From Chryseobacterium soli (GTDB lineage: Bacteria; Bacteroidota; Bacteroidia; Flavobacteriales; Weeksellaceae), in NCBI RefSeq assembly GCF_000737705.1, contig NZ_JPRH01000001.1, forward strand, positions 806,001 to 870,000: a DNA stretch of 64,000 nucleotides, read 5' to 3'. Shown piece after piece: positions 36,348-44,496 of this stretch. The notes below the pieces were generated by a model, which did no database searches, was not told where the DNA came from, and worked only from the letters and a program-made list of their open reading frames with translations. Numbering within the stretch: the first letter of the stretch is position 1; each line of letters begins with the position of its first letter. Both the position numbers and the translations under genes were made by a program.

Positions 36348-36883
36348 GGGGTTTCATCGATTTTTATTAGGTGTTCCTTTCTGCTTGCCATATTTTCCAG
36401 TTTCGGATGTTCATAGAGATAGACGGAAGTTCTGAATTTTGAATTGTATTTTTCCTCAAAAACAGTATTGATGCGTTTCAGAATAATCTTATTGACTGCG
36501 ATCTGGTCTTTTTCATGTTCCGTTCCCTTTACCTTCTTAAAATTCTTGAAAAAGATATCATTCGCGTTCATAAACCTCATTTTGCCTTCGTTGGTTTTCA
36601 GCAGGTCATCGGAAATATAAGATTTATTTGAGTTTTGGCTGATGATCACAAAGTTGCTGGAAACATTAGGCGCAAAAAAACCGTAGCCGGTATCAAAGCC
36701 TGCATAAGTGGAAATGGTATTTCTGTATAGCGGGTTGTTATTGATACGTTCGCTGAGGTCAGGATATTTATATTCATAGAACTCACAGAAAGAAGACATG
36801 GTGGTGAGTATCCCTGTGACGAAGACTTTACAAAGTATAGCGGTAAAAACCACTATTTCTATAATTTTTACGGGCTTATTCAT
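36344..36883 (-). CDS. N-terminally anchored protein, possibly SdpA-like
   Basis: I use the ATG at 36883 (MNKPVKIIEIVVF); a TTG two codons earlier is possible. One N-terminal membrane helix precedes a soluble domain with FDTGYGFFAPNVSSNF. That kind of motif recurs in proteins coupled to HTTM partners. The order anchored protein then HTTM protein, with a 4-base overlap, resembles sdpA-sdpB. Sequence similarity to SdpA cannot be tested here, so this is a hypothesis. Confidence 0.65.
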   Translation of the reverse strand: MNKPVKIIEIVVFTAILCKVFVTGILTTMSSFCEFYEYKYPDLSERINNNPLYRNTISTYAGFDTGYGFFAPNVSSNFVIISQNSNKSYISDDLLKTNEGKMRFMNANDIFFKNFKKVKGTEHEKDQIAVNKIILKRINTVFEEKYNSKFRTSVYLYEHPKLENMASRKEHLIKIDETP

Positions 36884-37044
36884 TATCAAAATGTTTAAAT
36901 TGAGTTTTCGCGGTTATTAGTTTTTGGAGAGGTTCAGAAAGATTCTGAATTTCATGGTTAGTTGTTTGAAGTATAACTTTGAAGTGAAAAATCCCTTTCA
37001 TGGTAAAATAACAAGGCACCTTTTACAGTACCCTGTCATAAAAA

Positions 37045-37338
37045 TTATTGATATTTTGCAATAATTACTTTGATTTTGGTCGCAATATTTACATCGTCAG
37101 GAAAATTACTAAATCTTACAGTACATTCATTACTGGTAGACTGATAGTCACAAGTAGACCATCCTACAAGGTTTTGGCTCAAAAAGGCAAGGTCCGCAGC
37201 TTTTACCGCCTGAGTGTTTTTTACGTGAACAGTTTTGCCTAATACTTCGATAATCTCCGTATTGTTGCTTTTGTTGCTGCTGAAAGACATTAGGGTAATT
37301 GCTAGAATCCCTGATGACAGGTAAATGATGTTTTTCAT
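37045..37338 (-). CDS. Small secreted two-cysteine protein, candidate peptide precursor
   Basis: The 97-aa product has a signal-like N-terminus (MKNIIYLSSGILAITLMSF). A propeptide-like middle follows, then a C-terminal part with two cysteines nine residues apart (Cys63 and Cys72, WSTCDYQSTSNEC). No family recognised. It is the first gene of the set that continues to the anchored protein, HTTM, GLPGLI and DCC genes. It could be processed to a disulfide-bonded peptide, but no cleavage site is evident beyond the signal. Confidence 0.65.
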   Translation of the reverse strand: MKNIIYLSSGILAITLMSFSSNKSNNTEIIEVLGKTVHVKNTQAVKAADLAFLSQNLVGWSTCDYQSTSNECTVRFSNFPDDVNIATKIKVIIAKYQ

Positions 37339-37408
37339 GGTGTTAAATTTTGAAATTAGTTTGGTTTAATACATTTGCCCGAAGGCGTTTATGATGCCTC
37401 TGTTTCTA

Positions 37409-37426
37409 TTGCATTGCGCACTGCAA
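37409..37426. promoter_or_regulatory. 18-bp near-perfect palindrome, candidate operator
   Basis: TTGCATTGCGCACTGCAA reads the same on both strands except for two positions that flank the central TGCGCA. It sits 71 bases upstream of the small secreted protein's start and just past the 3' end of the 71-aa lipoprotein gene. No T-run follows, so it is unlikely to be a terminator. Confidence 0.5.
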
Positions 37427-37443
37427 CAGGTCAGAAATAATCA

Positions 37444-37659
37444 TTATTTTTTTATTTTCCACTGTTGTCCGTCTTTTACCGGCGGATCTGTGGGGCTGAT
37501 ATGGGCACTGTCTCTGTCTGTGTTTTTGCCCATTCTGTTAGTTGTTTGTGTATCTTTTTTTCCGGTTTGTTCAAAAATAATCTCATCGTTGTCCTGTCTG
37601 CAGGCGTTAAGAGATACCATTACGATGGTAATTATACATATTGAGATAAGCTTTTTCAT
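37444..37659 (-). CDS. Small lipoprotein
   Basis: A 71-aa protein with a lipobox (SLNAC, Cys20) after a short hydrophobic signal. The mature part is short, charged and probably disordered, and ends in DPPVKDGQQWKIKK. Similar endings occur in other small Flavobacteriales lipoproteins. It lies upstream of the secreted two-cysteine protein on the same strand. Function unknown; an immunity or accessory role is conceivable only from position. Confidence 0.7.
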   Translation of the reverse strand: MKKLISICIITIVMVSLNACRQDNDEIIFEQTGKKDTQTTNRMGKNTDRDSAHISPTDPPVKDGQQWKIKK

Positions 37660-37916
37660 ATATTTTAAGATTTAAAAGTTATCCCGGCCAGGTGATGGGT
37701 GTTGATTCCGATGTCGAATTTATAGGAAGAATATGGAGATTAAAAACAGTATCTGTCACTATTTAAGAATCAGGACGTCTTAATTTATGAATTAGGACAG
37801 CCAAAAAATGGCCTCTAATCATGTGTTAATCAATGTTTACATAAAAACTAATCCATATACTGTGATTTTATATTGTTTTTCGTTATTTTTATTAGATAAT
37901 ATAAAGTTTCTCTTAT

Positions 37917-39659
37917 ATGATTGTGAAAAAAACCGTGTATTTGCTTGTTTTATTAATATTTAATATTGCTCATCCACATTCAAAAGACGAAAACAGCTAT
38001 GAAAAACTAAGAGGGAGGTATGAAAATTATAAAGAAAATGATGAAAGGGCATTTCCATATCTTAACCAATACATCCATAAAGCTAAAGATGAAAGCAACT
38101 ATCCTATGCTTGTACAGGGATATAAAGACGGGGTTTTTTATTCTTCTTCCAAAGAAAATAAACTTAAATATGCAGACAGTACCAAATGGGTTGCCCATTT
38201 ATCAGAGGATAAAGATCTTATAAGTACCGCTTATCTGGGAAAGGGAATTGTGTATTATTTTAACTATAAAAAATATAAACCTGCCCTTGATGAATATCTG
38301 AAAGCTTATGAATATGCTGAAAAAACCAAAAATGAGTATTTGAAATACAAAATTATCTATCATTTAGGCGTTGTCAAGAGTTATTTAGGATATTATGATG
38401 ATGCCTTGGCCCACTTTGAAGAATGTATCACCTATTTTCAATCTAAAATAAAACAGAACCTTCATCCCAATGAAGTATTCAATAACAAAAGAGGGTATTT
38501 CAATAGCCTTCATCAGATGATCGTATGCTACATCAATATGAAAGATTATCAGAAGGTGGATTCTCTTACATTGGTAGGACTTGATCAGATAGGAACCGCA
38601 GATGATTTTCTTCAGGAAAAAAGTTATTTTCTGAAATGCCGGGGTGTTTCCTATTTTCATCAGAAAAAATACAAGGAAGCCATTGAATCTTTGAATGCCT
38701 CTTTGCCTAAGATTATCCGTAATGATGATTTTGCGTGGGCTTCAGTGGACTATTTCTACATCGGGAAAAGTTATTTGGGACTTTTGAATGAAAAAATGGG
38801 CATCAGCAACTTTAAGAAAGTAGATTCTATTTTCCAGAAACATGAATTCATTCTTCCTGAGCTCCGGGAAAATTATGAATTGCTGATCAATTATTATAAA
38901 AAAGAGAATGATCCCAAACAGGAACTCTTTTACACCAAGCAGCTTTTAAAAGCAGACAGCCTGATATCTAAAGACTTCAGCTATCTTTCTTCCAAAATTC
39001 ATAAAGAATATGATACCAAAACATTACTGAATGAGAAAGAGAAACTGGAAAAAGAAAAATCTTCAGGTATTTTCATCATTAAAAGTTTAGTAGCTGTAAT
39101 GATTGTCCTGCTGGTTTTATTGTCCATTCGTCTGACAAGAGAAAGGAATATTCAGAAGAAATATAACCTGCTGGAAGAGAAAATCCGGATGCAGCAGGAC
39201 AACCCGATAGAGGAAATTGCAAATGATACTGCGATACCTGATGAAGTCCCCGAACTGTCCAGGGAGAAGAAACCGGGAATGCCCGAAGGTGTAGTGGATG
39301 ACATTCTTAAGAAATTAAAGATTTTTGAAGAGAAAAAACTTTTTAACCAGAAAGGATTAACCCTGAATAAACTCGCCTCAAAGCTGGGAACCAATGCCCA
39401 TTACCTTTCCCAGGTGATCAATGAGTACAAAGGAACCAATTTTAATAAATATTTGGGAGAATTAAGAATCAATTATATTACTCAGCAATTGTACAGCAAT
39501 AAAGTATATTTAAGCTATACCATAGAAAGTTACGCCGAAGAATGTGGTATTGCTTCCCGGCAGAACTTCTCGGATCTGTTTTATGAGATCAACGGCATCC
39601 GGCCGAAAGATTTTATCAGGAAAAGAAAGAATGAACTCGAAAAACTCGAAAGCGTTTAG
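37917..39659 (+). CDS. TPR-containing membrane AraC-family regulator
   Basis: An N-terminal signal/anchor (VYLLVLLIFNIAH) is followed by TPR-like repeats from ~50 to 350, for example KYKIIYHLGVVKSYLGYYDDALAHFEE. One membrane helix lies around 385-405 (LVAVMIVLLVLLSIRL) and a C-terminal AraC HTH around 480-575 (LASKLGTNAHYLSQVINEYKGTNF and GIASRQNFSDLFY). The layout is a periplasmic sensor with a cytoplasmic DNA-binding domain. Its stop overlaps that of the convergent glycosyltransferase gene by 4 bases. It may control either the peptide-like cassette or the pigment genes. Confidence 0.88.
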   Translation: MIVKKTVYLLVLLIFNIAHPHSKDENSYEKLRGRYENYKENDERAFPYLNQYIHKAKDESNYPMLVQGYKDGVFYSSSKENKLKYADSTKWVAHLSEDKDLISTAYLGKGIVYYFNYKKYKPALDEYLKAYEYAEKTKNEYLKYKIIYHLGVVKSYLGYYDDALAHFEECITYFQSKIKQNLHPNEVFNNKRGYFNSLHQMIVCYINMKDYQKVDSLTLVGLDQIGTADDFLQEKSYFLKCRGVSYFHQKKYKEAIESLNASLPKIIRNDDFAWASVDYFYIGKSYLGLLNEKMGISNFKKVDSIFQKHEFILPELRENYELLINYYKKENDPKQELFYTKQLLKADSLISKDFSYLSSKIHKEYDTKTLLNEKEKLEKEKSSGIFIIKSLVAVMIVLLVLLSIRLTRERNIQKKYNLLEEKIRMQQDNPIEEIANDTAIPDEVPELSREKKPGMPEGVVDDILKKLKIFEEKKLFNQKGLTLNKLASKLGTNAHYLSQVINEYKGTNFNKYLGELRINYITQQLYSNKVYLSYTIESYAEECGIASRQNFSDLFYEINGIRPKDFIRKRKNELEKLESV

Positions 39660-40828
39660 CTGTTCCCGGGATTGATTTTATTCAAAAACAGATACACCCC
39701 AATTCCAGAAAGTGCAGACATTGTGGTTGCCAGAATGCCGCTTCCGATGAGATATTGAAGGAGGTTATTCTTAATCAGGTCAAAATTAAGTTCATGGCTC
39801 AGCAAATTACTGTCCCCGTGTACAAAAGGTGCTCCCAGAAATAGTGAGGTGGCAATCACAAAGGGGATAAAAGGCGGAAGACTGACATTCGAAGCTACAA
39901 AAGCCAGTACTTTGTTCAGCTTAAAAAGCACCGAGAGGGAAATAACAAGAAGAGTCTGAAATCCCCAGAACGGAGACAATCCGATAAATACTCCCAAAGC
40001 GATAGAAAGTGCCTTGGTACGGTTGCTTCCGTCACTTTCCAGGACGTCTTCTTTGATGAACTTTTTAAAACTTTTTTTTCTGAAATTATTGATAAAATTC
40101 CGGGGAATAATATACAACAGTGTGATCGTTACCAAAATGGTATTCAGAATACTGATTCTTGTGAAATCTTTGAACGGTCTGAAATGAGAAACCCGTTCCG
40201 CAGGATCATACAACACTTTTATGGGGACATTTTTCACGGGAATATGCCGCCATGCTGTTCTTACAATGATTTCAATTTCAAACTCAAATTTTGGAGTAAA
40301 ATATTTTTTGGGAATTTTATGTAAAGGATATAGCCTGTAACCTGATTGGGTGTCCTCAAGTTTTATTCCGGTTTCAAACCAAAACCAGAAATTAGAAAAA
40401 CGGTTTCCAAAACTGCTTTTTTTCGGGATGCCGTCCTGCGACATATTTCTGTTGCCAATCAGCAGTACCTCTTCTTTTTCAGTAAGAAGAGCCTCTACAA
40501 ACACGGGAATGTCATCCGGATAATGCTGGCCGTCGGAATCAATGGTAATTGCGTATGAATAACCAAGTTCTATTGCCTTTCTGAAGCCGGTTTTAAGCCC
40601 GTTACCTTTCCCCCTATTCTCAGAAACAGAAAGTACAGCAAGCTGTGGATATTCCTTCAGAATCTGGGGAGTGGAGTCTGTAGAGCCATCATTCACTACG
40701 ATAATGTTCTGCGTATAAGCCAGTACACCGTCAATCACTCTTCTCAGAGTTTTTTCGTTGTTGTAGGTAGGTATTACAATGCAGATCTTTTGTTCAGAAA
40801 TGGCATTTTGTACTTCAGGAAGGGTCAT
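39656..40828 (-). CDS. Family 2 glycosyltransferase fused to DUF2062
   Basis: Residues ~15-230 are a GT-A glycosyltransferase (VIPTYNNEKTL, VVNDGSTDST and the DSDGQH DXD metal site). The C-terminal ~160 residues hold hydrophobic DUF2062 segments (LGVFIGLSPFWGFQTLL). This fusion is a regular component of aryl polyene and flexirubin loci. It may glycosylate a lipid carrier or the pigment headgroup; flexirubin itself is not known to be glycosylated. It is the last gene of the longest minus-strand arm. Confidence 0.87.
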   Translation of the reverse strand: MTLPEVQNAISEQKICIVIPTYNNEKTLRRVIDGVLAYTQNIIVVNDGSTDSTPQILKEYPQLAVLSVSENRGKGNGLKTGFRKAIELGYSYAITIDSDGQHYPDDIPVFVEALLTEKEEVLLIGNRNMSQDGIPKKSSFGNRFSNFWFWFETGIKLEDTQSGYRLYPLHKIPKKYFTPKFEFEIEIIVRTAWRHIPVKNVPIKVLYDPAERVSHFRPFKDFTRISILNTILVTITLLYIIPRNFINNFRKKSFKKFIKEDVLESDGSNRTKALSIALGVFIGLSPFWGFQTLLVISLSVLFKLNKVLAFVASNVSLPPFIPFVIATSLFLGAPFVHGDSNLLSHELNFDLIKNNLLQYLIGSGILATTMSALSGIGVYLFLNKINPGNS

Positions 40829-40832
40829 GGTT

Positions 40833-41315
40833 TTATTTTAAGGTCGCTTTCTCAGCTTCCGTCATAGATTTAGACTGGAGGGCAAACCTTTTAATATAAT
40901 TTTTTAAAGCAGTGCTTTGCTTGCTGTAATTATTCAGAATGAAAGCTTTATCATCTTTTATACTTCCGCGGTAGCCTACAATCATAGGAATGTTTTCCTG
41001 AACGCTGAGTCTTATCAGTCTCAGTTCAATAGTATTCGGATTACTTTTGATAATGCTCTCAAGACGGGTAGCACCTGCTTTTACAAACGATTTTCTTTTG
41101 CCTTTTTCAGTCGTTATTTTAGCTTCCATGATCTGTGCAGCGGCTTTATATCCTGTCGTTAAAGCATCAGAACCTGTCTGATTTTCAGCGATGGTAATAA
41201 AACTCTGGGTGTTGGCATTCGACTGGTTCGCTTTTGCATAGCTGTTTCTCAAAGCCTCTAGATCAGACTGAAAGAAAAGAATAAAAGCGGTTACTAAAGA
41301 AAAGATCAGTTTCAT
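40833..41315 (-). CDS. Secreted hypothetical protein of the flexirubin arm
   Basis: A signal peptide (MKLIFSLVTAFILFF) precedes a helical mature domain of ~140 residues, rich in Ala, Lys, Asn and Gln. The region ELRLIRLSVQENIPMIVGYRG is well formed. No named family. It overlaps the dehydratase gene upstream by 4 bases and lies 4 bases before the GT gene start, so it is translationally coupled to pigment genes. Confidence 0.75.
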   Translation of the reverse strand: MKLIFSLVTAFILFFQSDLEALRNSYAKANQSNANTQSFITIAENQTGSDALTTGYKAAAQIMEAKITTEKGKRKSFVKAGATRLESIIKSNPNTIELRLIRLSVQENIPMIVGYRGSIKDDKAFILNNYSKQSTALKNYIKRFALQSKSMTEAEKATLK

Positions 41316-41692
41316 GAGGTCAATTTTTTATAGTGTACAGACATTTTTAATGCAATTGTCTCGCCAAATGAAGTGGTGTTCTTTACTTTAACTTCGTTTT
41401 CACTAGCATTGATATCCAACTGTAGTTTCAGATCAGGAGTTTCAAAAGGATTGATGATCGCCATAAACTTTACATTCGATGCCGATTGTAAAAATAACTT
41501 TGAAGAGGTAAATTCTTCGGTAAGTTCTTTAACGATTTGCATCATACAAACACCTGGCGTTACCGGATTTCCCGGAAAATGACCTTTGAAAATATCGTGG
41601 TCTTTATTCAGCGTGATGTAGGCCGTGAAATTTCCGTTTTCTGCCTGTTCGTATGATTCTAAAGTATAAAAGTCTGTAAGAATGGTTTGCAT
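41312..41692 (-). CDS. 3-hydroxyacyl-ACP dehydratase (hotdog fold)
   Basis: A single hotdog domain of 126 aa with GHFPGNPVTPGVCMMQ, the FabZ-like active-site stretch (His in GHFPG). It likely dehydrates 3-hydroxyacyl-ACP during polyene chain building. Three hotdog dehydratase-like proteins occur in this locus. It is followed within 4 bases by the beta-barrel protein gene on its upstream side. Confidence 0.85.
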   Translation of the reverse strand: MQTILTDFYTLESYEQAENGNFTAYITLNKDHDIFKGHFPGNPVTPGVCMMQIVKELTEEFTSSKLFLQSASNVKFMAIINPFETPDLKLQLDINASENEVKVKNTTSFGETIALKMSVHYKKLTS

Positions 41693-41696
41693 AATC

Positions 41697-42305
41697 TTAT
41701 TTTTTCATAGTAAAGGTATAATAAATTCCTGCCTGGAAAAGGAGATTGGTATGATCTTCACTCGTCGTTTTTATTTGAGAAATCAAGCCTTTTTTAAATC
41801 TTGCTTCAACGCCAAAATTTTTGGTGATATCATAACCTGCTCCGACTAAAACTCCAAGATCGGTACTTTTTTTATTATACGGGTCAAAATTTTTGTCGGC
41901 AATTAAAAAATCTATGCTTACTCCTGCATGCACATTCAATTTATTAAAGTAAAATTTGTTCACCGCCTGAAACGACAGATAGGAAAGTTCAGATTTAACC
42001 TCCTGATAGCTGGTCTTCATGATGGTTCCTTGTCTGGAATAATTTATTTCCGGCTGTAAAGCATAGAGTTTAGAGAAGCGGATGGTACCGAAAGCACCGA
42101 TATAAAAATCTGTAATATAGCTTGTTTGCACGCGTTCTTCATTTGCCCAATATTCATCACTGGCTTCAAATAAATTATAAAATCCACCATCGGATTCTGT
42201 AAATTTTGCAAAATTAACTCCGGTTCTGATTCCGGGACTAAAAGTGACCTGAGCAAATGACAAACTTGCCAGTAAAGCAAACAGTAAAAGTGCCGTTTTT
42301 TTCAT
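41697..42305 (-). CDS. Outer-membrane beta-barrel protein (PorT-like)
   Basis: A signal peptide (MKKTALLLFALLASLSFAQ) leads into about 180 residues with alternating strands, SPGIRTGVNFAKF near the start and a terminal aromatic strand (YYTFTMKK). That layout fits 8-stranded outer-membrane beta-barrels of the PorT family. It may be part of the pigment delivery machinery in the outer membrane, since it sits between lipoprotein/LolA-like and dehydratase genes; this is inference. Confidence 0.8.
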   Translation of the reverse strand: MKKTALLLFALLASLSFAQVTFSPGIRTGVNFAKFTESDGGFYNLFEASDEYWANEERVQTSYITDFYIGAFGTIRFSKLYALQPEINYSRQGTIMKTSYQEVKSELSYLSFQAVNKFYFNKLNVHAGVSIDFLIADKNFDPYNKKSTDLGVLVGAGYDITKNFGVEARFKKGLISQIKTTSEDHTNLLFQAGIYYTFTMKK

Positions 42306-42313
42306 GTTAAATG

Positions 42314-42949
42314 TTATTCAGTTTCGGTTATTTGGTATAGTTTTATGTTAATCTTAAAATCTTTGTGCTGCAGATTCAGACTGTCCGCGAAGATATGTTT
42401 TTTTGCTGCAAATGTAAAATCGATTTTTTCCTTATTATTTTTCGTATAAATGATTTGATTGAGTAAGTCATTCTCTTTATTAAAGAAAAGATAGTATGTT
42501 TTTTTATCAAGCTTTGAAAGGTAAATATTGGATTCTTTGTTTTCAAAACGGCTGTTCACCGGATATTCCTTTCTCAGCAGATGTTGGAAATCATTTTTTA
42601 AAAAATTGATGACTATTTTTTTATCCAGATCCGGCAGTACATAATTCAGTTTGAAATTATGCTCGGAAATCTCAAAATCAATCAGTTTATTCCCGAAATC
42701 AGACGTTAAAACAACGCGGTGCGTTGTATCATTGATCTTTTTGACGATTAAAATCCCGCTGACATGGTTGTTGTAAATATCCATCTGGCACTTATAGACA
42801 TAATCTTCGGCGGATGAAAAATAAAGATTTTCAACCGTCTTCTCTGTACCTGAAACTGGCTGAGCATTCACAAGCTTATAGGTTTTGCAGGATCCCAGTA
42901 ACAGGATAATAATGCTATAAAGAAAACTCTGAAGCAGGAATCGGCGCAT
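42314..42949 (-). CDS. Envelope lipoprotein of the pigment cluster (ApeN-like position)
   Basis: The lipobox is LLLGSC (Cys21) after a hydrophobic leader; mature length about 190 aa. The beta-rich mature domain is not assigned to a family. In E. coli's aryl polyene cluster a lipoprotein follows the LolA-like and MMPL genes in a comparable place. Its 5' end overlaps the LolA-like gene by 35 bases, so the two are coupled. Likely role: helping the pigment reach the outer membrane. Confidence 0.75.
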   Translation of the reverse strand: MRRFLLQSFLYSIIILLLGSCKTYKLVNAQPVSGTEKTVENLYFSSAEDYVYKCQMDIYNNHVSGILIVKKINDTTHRVVLTSDFGNKLIDFEISEHNFKLNYVLPDLDKKIVINFLKNDFQHLLRKEYPVNSRFENKESNIYLSKLDKKTYYLFFNKENDLLNQIIYTKNNKEKIDFTFAAKKHIFADSLNLQHKDFKINIKLYQITETE

Positions 42950-43541
42950 TGATCTTCGTGTTTTTGAATAGAATGTTGGTAGTGTCTCCGGAAGCTTCTG
43001 TCATATTCACCTGGGAAACCGTTGTTTCATTTTTAGGAAAATGAAGTTCGATCTGTTTGATGTATTTTAACAATTGAGCAGATTTTGGGATGAACTTCGC
43101 AATGTTGTAATTCCCGTTCTTGAAGTACGTCACGGTGAATTCAGGATCATTAAACATTTTCCCGTTAGAGCTGCCTACGATCAGTTTATTGATCTTCTCA
43201 AACGTTTTGCTTTTGGCATCTACAGAAGATTTTTTTCCCTGATCATTAATGAAAATTTTATTGTCTTTAAAAACAATACTGTATTGATAAGGTTTTATAT
43301 ACTTCCAGCTCAGCATATTCGGAGATTTTAAAGACATTTTGCCATAAGTGACAATATTTTTGTCCAGAAAATCCATTTTTTTAGTTTGGGTAAAATCACT
43401 TTGCAGCGTTTTAATCTGCTGAGTTTCTGAAGATATTCTGGTAACGAAAGCTTTGGCTTCGGCTCCGGTCATTGCGGTGTTTTGAGCAAAAAAGAAGCCT
43501 GAAACTAATAAAAATGCTCCAAAAGCAATATTTTTAATCAT
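42915..43541 (-). CDS. LolA-like outer-membrane lipoprotein carrier
   Basis: A signal peptide (MIKNIAFGAFLLVSGFFFAQ) precedes a LolA fold (IKTLQSDFTQTKKMDFLDK, SPNMLSWKYIKPYQYSIVF). LolA carries lipoproteins across the periplasm; aryl polyene clusters contain a dedicated copy (ApeL). The protein therefore probably ferries the hydrophobic pigment. It overlaps both neighbours. The main housekeeping lolA is presumably elsewhere. Confidence 0.88.
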   Translation of the reverse strand: MIKNIAFGAFLLVSGFFFAQNTAMTGAEAKAFVTRISSETQQIKTLQSDFTQTKKMDFLDKNIVTYGKMSLKSPNMLSWKYIKPYQYSIVFKDNKIFINDQGKKSSVDAKSKTFEKINKLIVGSSNGKMFNDPEFTVTYFKNGNYNIAKFIPKSAQLLKYIKQIELHFPKNETTVSQVNMTEASGDTTNILFKNTKINAPIPASEFSL

Positions 43542-44290
43542 TTTTTCTTTGATTTTATAATGGAATCGATAGTAAAAGCTGAATACTTTTTATTCTTCAA
43601 AAATACTAATAAATCTCCCAAAACGCGATACGTCTTTTCTGAAGTGTCATGAAGAAGAATAATGTTTCCCGGTTTCATTGTTTGAGTGATTCTCCTGTAA
43701 ATTTTTTTCTCATCATCAGTTATCGTGTCCAGAGAACGGACATTCCAGCCGATACTTTTTTTACCGGTCTTTGCAATGGCTTTTGCAATGTTCGGATTCG
43801 TTACGCCAAAAGGAGGTCTGTAAAGATCTGTCACGATGTTTCCAACGCTGTACATTATTTCATCACATTTCTGAATTTCTTCAACCATTTTTGAAGTTGA
43901 TAAAAAACCGGTTGAGTTCGAGTGAGAAAGCGTATGGTTTCCTATGGTATGACCTTCGACAATGATTCTTTTAAAGGTGTCCGGATATTTTTCGATCTGT
44001 TTTCCAATACAGAAAAAGGTGGCTTTTATTTGATTTTCTTTAAGCAGATCTAGAAATTGAGGAGTGTATTCCGTCGGTCCGTCATCGAAAGTTAAAGCGA
44101 CTTCTTTAATCTTCGTTCTTTTGTGGGTAATGCTGTTGACAAAATATCCCAGCTCAATAGTAAAAGATCCCCAAACGACTACTGCGGAAAGAAGTATGAA
44201 ACAGAATAGATAAACCCAGAATGTTCCGTGAAACGCATAAGTGAATACGTTGCAGAACAGATAGAACAGGATAAACAGATAGTGTTTCAT
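43538..44290 (-). CDS. Polysaccharide deacetylase-like membrane protein
   Basis: ATG at 44290 gives two N-terminal membrane helices, then the NodB domain: TFDDGP (residues 67-72, Asp69/Asp70) and GHTIGNHTLSHS with the zinc-binding histidines. At 250 aa it is a compact CE4-type protein. The 45-base longer frame reaches into the repeat element and has no signal. Carbohydrate esterase families hydrolyse N-acetyl groups, but a role in pigment hydrolysis or cell wall is not decided. Confidence 0.83.
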   Translation of the reverse strand: MKHYLFILFYLFCNVFTYAFHGTFWVYLFCFILLSAVVVWGSFTIELGYFVNSITHKRTKIKEVALTFDDGPTEYTPQFLDLLKENQIKATFFCIGKQIEKYPDTFKRIIVEGHTIGNHTLSHSNSTGFLSTSKMVEEIQKCDEIMYSVGNIVTDLYRPPFGVTNPNIAKAIAKTGKKSIGWNVRSLDTITDDEKKIYRRITQTMKPGNIILLHDTSEKTYRVLGDLLVFLKNKKYSAFTIDSIIKSKKK

Positions 44291-44329
44291 CTTTATTATT
44301 TTAAGGGTATAGCTTGTAAATCGTTCATA

Positions 44330-44456
44330 TTTCATTCAGAACGAAACGGAGTGTAGTGAAGAATCTGATCTTACTATTCTTACCAGCTTAATCCCAAACT
44401 TACTATTTTAATTTCAATTATAATATTGAGAGATTTCTCCTACGTCGAAATGACAG
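44330..44456. repeat. Chryseobacterium-like intergenic repeat, GTCATTTCGA type
   Basis: Begins TTTCATTCAGAACGAAACGG, then GTGAAGAATCTGATC. It ends in GAGAGATTTCTCCTACGTCG followed by AAATGACAG, so the ends form a loose inverted pair. The intervening 40 bases are AT-rich. It separates the deacetylase gene from the KS/CLF genes on the same strand. I recall such units as common between Flavobacteriales genes. Confidence 0.7.
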
Positions 44457-44496
44457 TGATAGCGTATTTTTTTTTTACTGAGTTATATTGTATTTC

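Noticed and set aside
37391-37675. 94-aa plus-strand ORF over the small lipoprotein
   Set aside because: Mirrors the minus-strand lipoprotein gene, which has a clear lipobox.
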